Positions 32,387-42,518 are shown, counted from the stretch's first letter. The stretch is DNA of 64,000 nucleotides from Neofusicoccum parvum (GCA_020912385.1 CP087210.1:930001-994000); one strand, 5' to 3'. The notes: generated from the letters alone by a model not told the origin. Program-made: numbers and translations.

Positions 32387-33645
32387 ATGTTGAGCCTGAA
32401 GATCCTCGTCGCTGCCGTTCTCCCCTTCCTCCCGAGCCTGGTCAGCGGGTATGCCAACCCTCTAGCCTGTTCGGGAACATGTACCAACGCACATGATCCC
32501 TCCATCATTCGCCGCTCTGATGGCACCTACTTCCGCTTCTCGACCGGTAGGTTTTCCTCGTGCAACAGTCATAGTGGCAGGTGCTGATGCCCGCGACAGG
32601 CGGTAAGATTGCCATCCACACCGCGCCGGATATCACTGGACCTTGGACGTACAAGGGAGCTGCTCTCCCGTCCGGCTCAAGCATTGACATTGCCGGCAAG
32701 GATGACCTTTGGGTAAGTGAAGCTCAGGAATGTGGAGCACACGCGCATGAAGCTCATCACCGGGTCATCTAGGCACCGAGCGTCCACCAAATCGGCAGCC
32801 TGTACTATCTCTACTACTCGGTCTCCACGTTCGGCTCGCAGACGTCGGCAATTGGGTTGGCGCGATCGTCGACAATGGACGTGGGAAGCTGGACGGACGT
32901 TGGAAGCACAGGCATCAAGTCTGACTCCTCCAAGGCGTACAATGCCATTGGTAAGTAGCTCGGTGCCCCTTTACCTGTTCGCTTGGGGTGTGGGCTGATG
33001 TGAATCCGATCAGACCCGGCGTTGATCGATGCCGATGGAACCTACTACTTGACCTTCGGCAGTTTCTGGAAGGACCTGTACCAAGTCCAAATGAAGGGCA
33101 CGCCCACTGCTGTTGCGAGCGGCTCTTCGGCTTACCAGGTCGCGTATGATCCAGCCACCACCGCTGAGGAGGGAGCCTTCATCTTCAAGTACGGCAGCTA
33201 CTACTACCTGTTCTACTCCAAGGGTCAGTGCTGTGGCTACGACTCCAGCAAGCCCGCGGCCGGCAAGGAGTACAAGATCATGGTCTGCCGATCATCGACG
33301 GCTACGGGCGGATTTGTCGACAAGAGCGGCGTGTCTTGCACGAACGGAGGTGGCACGGTCGTTTTGGAGTCGCACGGCACTGTTTACGGTGAGTCGAAGG
33401 GCTTCTCCCTGAACACTCGGCGATCAGACCTAACAGTGCACAGGGCCTGGCGGACAAGGTGTCTACCAAGACCCGACCTACGGACCCATTCTCTACTACC
33501 ACTACGGTAAGTGCTCACAAAGAGGATACCTGTGCGGACACACGCTAACGAGCGGACAGTCGACACCACCATCGGCTACGCAGACGGCGACAAGCGCTTC
33601 GGCTGGAACAAGATCAGCTTCTCCAGCGGATGGCCAGTCGTGTAG
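32387..33645 (+). CDS. Secreted GH43 arabinan endo-1,5-alpha-L-arabinosidase
   Basis: Six exons (32387-32546, 32600-32712, 32773-32950, 33014-33388, 33444-33506, 33560-33645), introns 53-63 nt, 324 residues. Signal peptide: residues 1-21 (hydrophobic core, then SLVSG). The five-bladed propeller of GH43 subfamily 6 is recognisable: HDPSIIRR with the catalytic base D37, [34 protein letters not shown], the pKa-modulating Asp in [20 protein letters not shown], the likely general acid Glu in VVLESHG, and [15 protein letters not shown] near the end. It cuts alpha-1,5-arabinan side chains of pectin outside the cell. Length matches single-domain fungal arabinanases, and no carbohydrate-binding module is attached. 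Three of the five introns begin after the first base of a Gly codon. Such genes are usually induced by arabinose through AraR/XlnR-type regulators; no site was verified here. Confidence 0.95.
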
Positions 33646-34791
33646 GGGGATTTTTGTTTATACTCTGCCTTTCTGTGTACATATTCGAGGGGAGGTATAT
33701 AGGGCTGCCCAATACATGAGCGTTTTCTTGAACTGCCGGAGTGCTCCTTGCGTGTGCACAGCGGCGGCTGCCGTGGCGCTGCAGCGTCGAGTCGATGGAG
33801 AACGGGCGAGATTCGGAATAGAAGAGCTGGTTGAGACAGCACGGGGCGATTTGAAACGCTTTAGGCAAGAACTGGCACTTGGTACGCGGACTTAAGTGGA
33901 TTGTATGGGCCGACAACGGGCTGCTAAATCCGAAGGCGGCCGACGTTGGGTGCTCCTGAAGCAGAGCCCCACCAAAAGGAAGCGCCACAGACGGCAAGGC
34001 AGAAACAAAACGAAACATTATAGATTCCGGGCGCTATAGCAGGTGGTGTGGCTGGTTTCAGGATGGTTACCGGGGTGGTGCCTGAGCGCGAGAGCACAAG
34101 CCACGGCTTCGCGCCACACGTCCCTCGCTTGCACCTCCCGCTCGCAGCGTCGCGCAGCAGCTGCATCCGCCTCCAACACCGCTCCAACGCCGCTCAGCAA
34201 CTCCCACTCTGGTCCAGGCCACTCCCTCCAGCATCGCTCAGCAGCTCCCGTTCTGGTACAGTGCGTCCACCTCGCTGTACGTTGACCCTCGCCGCGCGCG
34301 CTCGGGATGCAGGTGCACCACCGCCGGGCCCTCGCCCACGCTGGCCTTCGCAAACCTGGTCGCCATCGCGAACAACGCCTTGGTCTTCTGCGCCGCCGCT
34401 CTGCCGGCCTTGGTCATGGATGGCGCCACGGCATCCTTGAGCATCTCGAGTGAGTTTCGTCTCTGCCGGTGTTGAGGGACGCGTCCCGGATGCGCTATCT
34501 TCTGCTTCCGCCGCAACTGCATTGTGTGGAAGAGTATGGCGGTGGATCTTGATGGGTTTCGGTGCCGCGAGACGGACAACAGCCGGAATGCTGTCCGTTT
34601 TTATCGACACGCCATCTTGACAAAGGCACAGATGCCGTCATGTCGAGTGGCAGCTGCATGCGAGAGCTGCCAAGCGCTGTGAAAGGCCGCCTCCGCTTGC
34701 AGACGCCCGACAAAGGCCTTGTTGCCGACATGGGGCAATTGCATTCTTTGCCCCCTCTGCTGCAACCCGCGACACGCCCGTCACCAACCCC
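33646..34791. other. Intergenic region between GH43 and GH18 genes
   Basis: About 1.1 kb. Contains the GH43 3' side, a candidate small minus-strand gene (separate entry) and the GH18 promoter, including a perfect AACACCGCTCC-type pair of similar stretches near 34176-34200. No other gene seen. Confidence 0.45.
34238..34522 (-). CDS. Small hypothetical protein, doubtful
   Basis: Open frame of 94 codons on the minus strand; an internal ATG would give 68 residues. The C-terminal two thirds read like a helical basic protein (MLKDAVAPSMTKAGRAAA, then FAMATRFAKASVGEGPAVV) and look more protein-like than usual shadow frames. There is no homologue I recognise, no signal peptide and no splice evidence. 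The opposite strand is also open in part and has a GTGAGT donor at its end, so the frame could be the shadow of an unrecognised plus-strand exon. Confidence 0.2.
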   Translation of the reverse strand: MQLRRKQKIAHPGRVPQHRQRRNSLEMLKDAVAPSMTKAGRAAAQKTKALFAMATRFAKASVGEGPAVVHLHPERARRGSTYSEVDALYQNGSC

Positions 34792-35852
34792 ATGGCCAGC
34801 CTGCTAAGATTGGTGGTGGTCATCGCCATCACAGCCACTCTGGTTGTGCACTCGCGTGCCGAGTTCAACCCAGACGGTACAGCCAACCTCTTCGTCTACT
34901 ACGCCCAGGCATCGGGCCGCAACGCAAGCTTGGGTGAGCTCTGTCGGCATCCAAGCATCGACGCCGTGATCCTCGGCTTCATTCGGGATTTCAACAACAC
35001 CGCTGGCTATCCAACCGTTGACTTTGGCCGATGGATCTGTCCCGGGAAACGTCCGGCCAATTCAACTGTGGCGCCGGGGCTGGCAACCTGCCCAGAACTG
35101 TCTGACGAGGTGCGGAAGTGCCAGGCCCGAGGCAAAAAAGTCTTCGTGAGCATCGGCGGTGCCACGTCCAACACGTCGTTTGACGGCGATGGAGGCGGTC
35201 GGGATGCAGAAAATGCAGCCCGCGCGCTGTGGGATTTGTTTGGAGAAGGCACCGCCTCCCCCGATCTGCGTCCCCTGGGCAACGTTACAATCGACGGCTT
35301 CGACATCGGTGAGTGGCCTGCTTGTCCTCCCTTGCCTCCCGCTTACCGGCAGCAGACCACGAAGTCGGCTCACCCTCCAACTACGACACTTTCACCAAAA
35401 CTCTACGCTCCCTGCTGGCCACCGCGTCGAAGCCCATGTGGATCTCGGCTGCCCCGCTGTGTGCCCTTTCCAACCGCTCCATCGGCCCCAAAACTCTCGC
35501 CCTCGTTGACTTCATCTTTGTGCGCTTCTACAATGCCAAGGGCTGCTCCATTGGCACCAAGGGCTTCGCCGCAAGCCTGGTCAAATGGTATGAGACCATG
35601 CCCGAGCCTCTCGCCGCTTTTCCCAAGTTCTACCTGTCTGGCCTCTCGTTTGACAATAACAATAGCGGCTTTGTTCCTCCGAGTGAGTTTGCCGACGCTG
35701 TCAGGCTGGCCCGCACACCAGATATGCAGCGTTTCAACGAGAACAAGTTTGGCGGCGTGGCACTGTGGGACGGCTCGCGCGGCTTGGCCACCATGGCCGG
35801 GAACGGGCACGACTTCCTGGCCTACACGAAGAATGTCTTGGAAGCCGCGTAG
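34792..35852 (+). CDS. Secreted GH18 chitinase (class III / plant-type)
   Basis: Two exons (34792-35308, 35356-35852), intron 47 nt, 337 residues. Signal peptide at residues 1-23, then NLFVYYAQASGRNASLGELC, the start of the TIM barrel. The GH18 signature is D168-GFD-I-D-H-E175: DGFDIDHE fits DxxDxDxE with E175 as acid/base. The intron splits the codon of D173, and the frame supports only this join. KKVFVSIGGATSN is the second conserved strand; the C-terminal ALWDGSRGL matches the W-containing last strand. Several N-glycosylation sequons occur in the first half. No chitin-binding module or GPI tail is seen, so it is probably a free secreted endochitinase for wall remodelling or nutrition. It ends only 203 bp before the class VI chitin synthase, on the same strand, suggesting a functional pairing. 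Confidence 0.95.
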
Positions 35853-36054
35853 CCGCTGTTTGCCTTTCTCCCTTTCCATCTATCCCCAGCCACGTACAAT
35901 TCGAGATAGCATTCTTAATTCACTCTCTTTGCCAGTCCATAGGGCTGTGTCTGGTTCGCCTGTCTTCTCGCTTTCCGCATCTGCCCCGTTGTCACTCAAT
36001 CTCAAATGATTTCCTTGAAGTTGGTGCAGAGGATAAATCAGTCGTTGGCATTTG

Positions 36055-38479
36055 ATGAGCACCTTGCCAAATGGAGTCTGTCCGTCTGTCCGTAATCATC
36101 GAGAACCTTCTCAGCACCCCAAGGCTTGCCGCCCGAATACGCCTGAGCTGCTCCGTGCCGCCCAGCCTACCCCCACACCGTCTCTTGCGTCAACGCTCTT
36201 TTTCGACGCCAATCCTCCCCTTGATACTCCAGGCCAAGCCGAACATGGTTGGACTCAATCAAGTTCAAATGAATACTACGAAGCCATTCAGCTGCAGCCC
36301 ACTGCCAGCAACTCGACCGAGTCAAAATCCCAAAAGTATTTCGATACTCGACTGGAAGCCCCCAGGCCTCCGTATCTTGCGAGCAGTAGCGGGAGCCAGC
36401 CGAGCTCGGATCCATCCTATGAAACAGCAAGTTCAACTGCTCCGACGTCTACAACGCCATCTTTTAGAACGTGTGCCCAAGGCAGCCACGACGGATATGT
36501 CACGGACTCGAAGGAAACAATCAAGGAGGCTCGGCTCGAAGACACAGTCGCCGGATGTGGATACCCGGAGATCGAAGATCCCATTGACCCTGCCCGTATC
36601 CTCAGTCCAAGGGACTTGCGAAACCAGCGAATCTTCTTCTTCAGCATCGTGGTGTCGTTGAATCTCGGGTTCGCGGCAATCGCCGTGTTCGCTAAGCAAG
36701 GTTTGTTCGTCTTCACCTTCATCCTCTTCATCAAGAGCAAGGACTTTTTGTCCGTCATCATTTCCGCTGTTGGCATCTTACTGCGGAAGATATACAGGCA
36801 TTTCGTACCACTGCCTCCAGTTCCACAGCAGTGGATCCTTACCCTTATCCCGGCTTATTCCGAGAGTGAAGAGCAGATTGTCAAAACAATCTACTCTTTG
36901 CGAGACAACGATGTCGAGCCACACCGCCAGGTCATGGTCGTGCTCTTGGACGGGAAGCACAGGGATGTCCGTAGCCACATGACCAAGGTGATCCGAGAGT
37001 TCGAGAGGCCGTACATCTCATTGAAACAAAAGCGTGGCGTGCTGCAGATCAAAGCAGGCTTCATGGAGGACGTGCCGGTCATAGTCATCGAGAAGGTTAA
37101 GAACAGTGGCAAGAAGGACTCATTAGTCCTTTGCCACGATCTCTTCAATTACCCACGTCACAACCTGCCGCTCTACACCCAGCTCCTGAGGAAAGAATTG
37201 TGGGCAGATATTCTTCCTATTCTGACTGAAGGAGAAAATTTCCAAAAGTTTGACATGGTAGGTAGCGGACACAAGGACATTTTGGTTTGTGCTAAACATA
37301 TTGACAGGTATTCTGCACCGATGCCGACAGCACAATTTACAAAGGGGCGGTGGCTTCGCTAGCCAACGCTGTGGCGAGAGATGAAAACGCAATTGCAGCT
37401 TGCGGCCTTGTGCTGGTAGAATTGGAACCCGGGTTCGAATGGTCCTTCTGGAACCTGTACCAGCAATTTCAAGTATGTGTTGCACGAGTGAGTGTTGGAC
37501 CTCTGCTGATTCCCTTGCATTATACATTTGGCCAATACGTCCGTCGCAGAGCCGAAGGATTCGTTGGTAAAGTCAGCTGTCTTCCTGGCTGCATCACCAT
37601 GATTGCTGTGCGCGAGGAAATGGCTGGTGCTATCCGGAAATACGCGGAACCGATCACGATATATCCTGTTATCCACCATCAGGTGCAGTATTTGGTCAGT
37701 ATAGGGCCAAGCGCCAAGAGTCCCCGCAAGTACTGACAGATAGTTGCAGGGCACGGACCGGAGACTTACGTACTCGATGTTATCCCAAGGCAAGAAGCTT
37801 CACACTCTGTTTGTTCCTGAAGCAGTAAGTGAGACAGTCGCGCCACAGTCACTGCAGCACTATCTCAGCCAGCGCCGTCGATGGGGCTCCAACGCCTACT
37901 TCAACAACTATTTTTACTGGATGGGTGAAAAGATGATCTTGATCACGCGCATTGCCGCATCTATTGAAGTCATCCGCCTCAGCTTCGTGTACTACCGCAT
38001 TCTCAACACAATACTGTTCATTAAGGGCCTCACGGAGGGCTTTAGCTTCCTTGAGATCATGCCTTTATTGGTAGTCAGCCAGCTGCCAACCGCCTGGTTC
38101 ATGTTTTGCGTCTTTTTCTTGGACAAGGAGCTGAAGAAGAGGGCTTTCAAGCTGATGATTGGATACGTGATTAACAAATGTATATCGCCGATGATCTCCA
38201 TCACGGTGTTTACAAAGGTGGCGAGAAATTTGGGAAGTCAAGGTGAGCAGCGACGAGGCCAACACGAAGAAAATACATCCACAGGGACCAAGGCTGATAA
38301 AACTCTCAGTTTGGGGTATGAGCGGTGTCACGGCGAGTTCTGCGCCAGCAGCTACATCAGAGGCAGAGCAAGCGGCAGATCTTGCAGTAGCCGAGAAAGG
38401 AGAGGCTGGCATCACAACGCCCGGAGAACAAGCACAAGCTGAAGAAGAAAGATTGAATGCCACGAACGACATCCTCTGA
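36055..38479 (+). CDS. Chitin synthase, class VI type
   Basis: Exons 36055-37257, 37308-37472, 37521-37694, 37750-38242 and 38310-38479 give 734 residues if the 48 nt at 37473-37520 are removed. About 120 Ser/Pro-rich residues precede two or three membrane segments (RIFFFSIVVSLNLGFAAIAV onward). The GT2 core follows: LTLIPAYSESEEQIVKTIYS, TDADS (D406, D408), C476-LPG-C480 and Q555-RRRW. C-terminal membrane segments run from RIAASIEVIRLSFVYYRIL to FMFCVFFL. The usual EDR motif reads TDRR here. Short length, missing myosin and cytochrome-b5 domains, and wording such as EPGFEWSFWNLYQQFQ match class VI enzymes (Aspergillus chsD type). It would polymerise GlcNAc from UDP-GlcNAc at the plasma membrane, though the product of this class is poorly defined. 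Odd: the 37473-37520 segment has a GTATGT donor and branch site but ends CAT instead of CAG (see findings). Confidence 0.9.
37473..37520 (+). other. Intron-like 48 nt segment without AG acceptor
   Basis: Starts GTATGT after QQFQ, has a CTGAT branch-like site and pyrimidines, and ends TTGCAT exactly where homology to class VI enzymes resumes (YTFGQYVRRR). No AG is usable. The length is divisible by three and no stop is present, so retention would insert 16 residues. Confidence 0.7.
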
Positions 38480-38493
38480 AAACCACCCTCGTC

Positions 38494-39759
38494 TCATTTG
38501 AGCTCCTGGACTCTCGCCTTCTGAAGATTCTCCACAACGTTGAAATCAACTCCGGTCTGACGAGTACATATCGCAACGGCATCAAAGTTGTCGTCGATGT
38601 ACTGCTGTGACCAGCTACCTTCTCCAAGTTTCTCAATCCAGTCAAGCATGGCTCCCGACACAAGCGGGTCGTAGAACGAGAGACGGGCGCATCCAAGATT
38701 GCGGAGCTCCTCCGCAAAAGCGACGCCCGGCGAACAGGAGAGAACCGACTGGCCAGGCTTGAACCCCATGCCAACGACAAGAATCCGCGGCGCAGCGCCA
38801 GCACCCCCCTTTCCCACAGAGTGGGCGCGACGGTGGAAGCCTTTCGCAATCCTGGCTGGGCGCTGCCACATCCTGGTGGTCGCCTTCTCCAGGACGGGGA
38901 GGTTGCGGTTGTTGGCAAAGAGGTAGAAGGGGTTCACGGGGATGCAGTGGCCGCCGACGCCCAGGCCGGGGTGGAAGGGCGTGAAGCCGTAGGGCTTGGA
39001 GGCCGCGGCGACAATCATCTCCTCCGGGTCGATGCCGTGCGAGCGGGCTGCGTCGGCCATTTCGTTGACGTAGGCAATGTTGACCATTCGGTAGCAGTTC
39101 TCAAACAGCTTGGTCATCTCGGCCACCTCGGGCTTCGACACCGGCACGACTGTGTCGAACACCCTACCGTACAATGCCTTGATGGCATCGAGCGCCTTGG
39201 GAGTCAGCCCGGAGACGATTTTGGGGATCTCCTTGGCCGTGGGGGCGACGCGGCCGGGGTCAACGCGCTCGGGAGACATGCCACAGTGGAAGACGTTTTT
39301 GTACGGCGCGAAGATGTGGCGCGTGGTTCCGACGGAAACGCTGGACTCGATGACAATGACGCAGCCGGGCCGCGCGCGTGCCAGCACTACCCTGACGGCC
39401 GAGAGCAGGTGCGAGAGGTCCACCGTGCGGTCCTGCTTCAGCAGCGTCGGCACCGAGATGAGGAAGTGCGTTGCCGTCGACAGTGCCGACTCGTCGCTGG
39501 TCAGCGTCGTGCTGGGGAGTCCTTTGAACAGCGGCCGCAGCTCGTCGATGCGCTTCGGCGAGATGTCGAAGCCGATGGACGGGAAGACTTTGCCAAATTC
39601 GCGCAGCAGCGACTCGCCGACGAAGCCCACGCCGACGACGCACACGCGCGGCGGCACGGCGTCGACGTCGATACCAGCCCCGCGGGGCGTGACGTGGTGG
39701 AGGGATCGGGGCGAGCGGGCTTGCTCGTTGGAACGCCTGCGGCGGTGGGTGTATGGCAT
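38494..39759 (-). CDS. Nucleotide-sugar (UDP-GlcNAc/UDP-glucose type) 6-dehydrogenase
   Basis: Intronless, 421 residues from the first ATG; upstream in-frame codons exist, but only with a GTG start. A basic, Arg-rich leader of ~35 residues precedes the NAD-binding fold VCVVGVGFVG (G43-x-G-x-x-G48). Further family marks are VIVIESSVSVGTT, FHCGMSPERVDPG, the active-site cysteine C272 in VGGHCIPVNPFYL, and the C-terminal nucleotide-binding domain (ILVVGMGFKPG). It oxidises the C6 hydroxyl of a UDP-sugar to the uronic acid with two NAD+. GGHCIPxxPFYL is closer to the bacterial WbpA/UDP-GlcNAc dehydrogenase group than to canonical UDP-glucose dehydrogenase, so UDP-GlcNAcA or UDP-ManNAcA is a possible product; substrate cannot be fixed from sequence. 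It is tail-to-tail with the class VI chitin synthase, with only 14 bp between stop codons, so the 3' UTRs must overlap. Possible ancient transfer from bacteria. Confidence 0.9.
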   Translation of the reverse strand: MPYTHRRRRSNEQARSPRSLHHVTPRGAGIDVDAVPPRVCVVGVGFVGESLLREFGKVFPSIGFDISPKRIDELRPLFKGLPSTTLTSDESALSTATHFLISVPTLLKQDRTVDLSHLLSAVRVVLARARPGCVIVIESSVSVGTTRHIFAPYKNVFHCGMSPERVDPGRVAPTAKEIPKIVSGLTPKALDAIKALYGRVFDTVVPVSKPEVAEMTKLFENCYRMVNIAYVNEMADAARSHGIDPEEMIVAAASKPYGFTPFHPGLGVGGHCIPVNPFYLFANNRNLPVLEKATTRMWQRPARIAKGFHRRAHSVGKGGAGAAPRILVVGMGFKPGQSVLSCSPGVAFAEELRNLGCARLSFYDPLVSGAMLDWIEKLGEGSWSQQYIDDNFDAVAICTRQTGVDFNVVENLQKARVQELK

Positions 39760-40773
39760 ATTGACGGTACGAGTATTGGAGAGCACGACGTAGTTTGACT
39801 TTATCACTCTGAATGGTCACTTTTACCTCGAGCCCTCGGTACTTGAGGAGTAGACGGGACGGAGGCCACCGGATGGTTGAATCTGTGCGGCCTGCATCTT
39901 GGAATAAATAGACGGCACCCGGGGCGGGTATCGGGATGCTGAAGGGGCAGGTGCACGCGTCCTGGTCGCTGGGCAGAGATCTTTCATGGTCCGTTTTAGA
40001 AAAACAGCTAAGCAAGATCGGAAGTCGGGAGGCAATGTGGCGATCAGCTGGACAGGTTCAAATGGGGCTTTCTTGTGGTAATTCTAGACCTCCGCAGTTA
40101 TGGTCAATAGTGCAGCATCGTTGGGCCTGGTAGACAGAGACAGTGGCAAATAGCCAGGCATCCACGTAACTCAACTCCTCAGCAACACTCGACTGAGATA
40201 TTCAGTATCTCTGTCGCAGATGGAACACTTCCCATAAAATAAGAGAAGGCCAGGCAAACGCTTCTGTATGTTACTGCCCTGCAGCCGCAGTGGCAGGAAG
40301 CTGCTCATGCTCGGAACCATATTTGCAAGTGTATCTCAGGGAGCTGGCATCATCAACGGGTGGGTCTGGCATACGAAGCCAAGCCATGGAGGCTGAAAAC
40401 AGCTACAGATCAAAGATACAGATGCCCAGGCGAGATCGGTTCAGCATTCCGAAAACATCAGCAGCCGGGAAGAGGTCCACCGACTTGCCGCACCGCAGCA
40501 TAACTCTTTGTCCTGAGACAATACCAGATTGGAATATCTTTTGTTTCAAGCTCGCTTGCAATATGCATAATGTACAGCCTACCTCTGAATGCAATGTGGC
40601 GACAGCTGTTGGTTTCCGTTCGCAGGAGCTTGCGGTGCTCGTGGCTGCTTTATCAAGGCCATGAGACCAACGCTGCTTGTTGCTTGCTCAAGCCCCGTCA
40701 ACTTCCAACCGCAAGGCCGGGACTTCGAGGCCGCCACACATGCCATTCGTCGACTCCGTACTCTCCGTCAATA
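39760..40773. other. Intergenic, divergent promoter region
   Basis: About 1 kb between the sugar dehydrogenase and the Ser/Thr-rich protein gene. No long coding frame with protein-like composition. Confidence 0.55.
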
Positions 40774-41292
40774 ATGCGTCTCAACAAGTCTTTCCTCATT
40801 GGCGGTTTTGCTATTTTGGCGGTTGGGCAGACCTTGTCCGCTGCCGAGCCCGAAGACCTCTCCAACTCGGTCACGACAATCCCGTCATCGACCACCGAAG
40901 AGCCTAGCCAGTCCAGCTCGGTCACGCTAACTTCTTCTCATCACACTTCAAAGAACGCAACCGCCGCGAAAGCTTCGAAAGTCTCGACCCATGTGACGAC
41001 CGTCACCGAGACTGTCGCTCTGAGCCTCGTGCTCGACGTCCTCGACATGTCAGTTCGAGTTGCCTCGTCGCCTTCTTCGTCTTCCAAGAAGAGCAAGCAC
41101 TCGTCCAGCTCCCATAAATCATCCAGCAGCACTCCGCGCAGCTGCGGCGGCGTGACCGGTCTCACGACCACGACGGCCACGGTGACTTCGACAGTCTCCC
41201 AGAGATTCGTTCTCGGCACGACGACGACCTCGAAGTCTTCCAAGGGCAGCCCGACGCCAACAATACTGTCGTCGACGTCTTCGTCGGGTTGA
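40774..41292 (+). CDS. Small secreted Ser/Thr-rich protein
   Basis: Intronless, 172 residues. Signal peptide: MRLNKSFLIGGFAILAVGQT, with probable cleavage after LSA. The mature part is more than one third Ser plus Thr, with Lys/His clusters (SSKKSKHSSSSHKSSSS) and two similar Thr/Val-rich segments, VSTHVTTVTETVA and TTTTATVTSTVSQ, which suggest an internal duplication. Only one cysteine (in PRSCGG). No GPI-anchor tail: the end is SSTSSSG without a hydrophobic stretch. Likely heavily O-mannosylated and bound to, or released from, the wall. I recognise no family; an adhesin-like or effector role is speculation. Confidence 0.7.
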   Translation: MRLNKSFLIGGFAILAVGQTLSAAEPEDLSNSVTTIPSSTTEEPSQSSSVTLTSSHHTSKNATAAKASKVSTHVTTVTETVALSLVLDVLDMSVRVASSPSSSSKKSKHSSSSHKSSSSTPRSCGGVTGLTTTTATVTSTVSQRFVLGTTTTSKSSKGSPTPTILSSTSSSG

Positions 41293-42518
41293 GTGTGTTC
41301 AAGCCTGAGCGGGGCGGACGATTGGACTTCGATTCTGCAGATTGGAAACAGTTGGCTGCTTTGGAATGATGGGATAGAAGTAATCTAATGGAATGGCCGC
41401 GAGCCCTATGATATCTAACCGCAAAGCGCCAATGGAAAACATTTCTGTGTTGCTGCTCTATCTGGAGCCAGTGACGTCACGGAGCGTCGTGGTGCAGTGC
41501 GGTATTTCCGGTGCCTGAATTTGAGGCCATCACAGTGGACTTTGACGCAGCGGAGGCGGCGCCAAGCGTGAAAGGAGTCGCATGGAAATTGTGAGCGGCA
41601 GCATGTTGGAGAAAAGGACGAGTGGACGTCCGGTGGGGAGCCGAAGGTCGAAACAGCTGGGGCGGAGTCAGTGATTAAAAGCAAAACGCCATGGAAGCGC
41701 ACTAACACGCAGCCTCTCTTCCTGCCGCACACGCCGTGCCGTCTGGGCCGCTCTCCGCCAGCATGCTTGCTCGTGCTCTGCACCGTGAGGCTGGCCACCC
41801 TGCTCGACATTTTGCAGATTGGCGTGCAGATAAGGTTCGATCAGAGCTTCGGCTGGAGATGCACTAATCAGCAGTCCAGCACGAGATCCATTGGCAGACG
41901 GGCTTAGGCCTTCCGCTTCGTGGGTTCCATTTTTGGCAGCCACGATCTGCACATCTGTCACAGCTAGTCGTGTCGTGAGCCACCACCAAGTCCAAGCTTC
42001 GTTTGCTTCTGCAAGAAACCTCCATCCACCCGCGCTAAATCCCACTAGACTCTTGCCCGAAACGCCATCTCCATTCCACAAACTGCTAAGCTTCCGCCTT
42101 CCGCACGCCTCTCCGCCAAGTGCCCCTGTTCCAGCGCCTTGCCAAATGCCTTGAGTCGTGCCGATCTTGAACTTCCGACATGACGGGAAGAACCATACTT
42201 GCCCGTTGCGGACTCTGGTCATGACTCCGTGGAATATCCTCTTACAAACTACGGACTTGTGCGCACAAGCGCCCATGGTTCAATGAGGGAGAAGCGCCGA
42301 TGAGGCACACCCCCTGGCGCATATATATATTGCAAAAAATTTGTAGCCCGCTGCGCTTGGTTTCCAGATAAGTATCCAACCCTTTCCACTTTCTCCGCGC
42401 TTTGCAAATCCCACGCTCGCTTCTTTCCCTTCATTCACAACATATCCCCGTGTCTCTCGTTGCAAGCCTGGTTGTATCCTTTGATAGGGTCCCGGCTTAG
42501 TCTTGTCGTTACCGTATA
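41293..42518. other. Intergenic region upstream of the laccase
   Basis: 1.2 kb with no supported gene. A minus-strand frame at 41668-42276 shows no domain. The last 200 bp contain the TATA tract noted separately and CT-rich leader sequence. Confidence 0.55.
42320..42331 (+). promoter_or_regulatory. TATA box candidate of the laccase gene
   Basis: CATATATATATATTG stands alone in mixed sequence about 190 bases before the laccase ATG, followed by CT-rich DNA typical of a fungal transcription start region. Inferred promoter element. Confidence 0.45.

Noticed and set aside
38821..39798. 325-codon plus-strand frame
   Set aside because: Antisense to the sugar dehydrogenase, which has complete family motifs.
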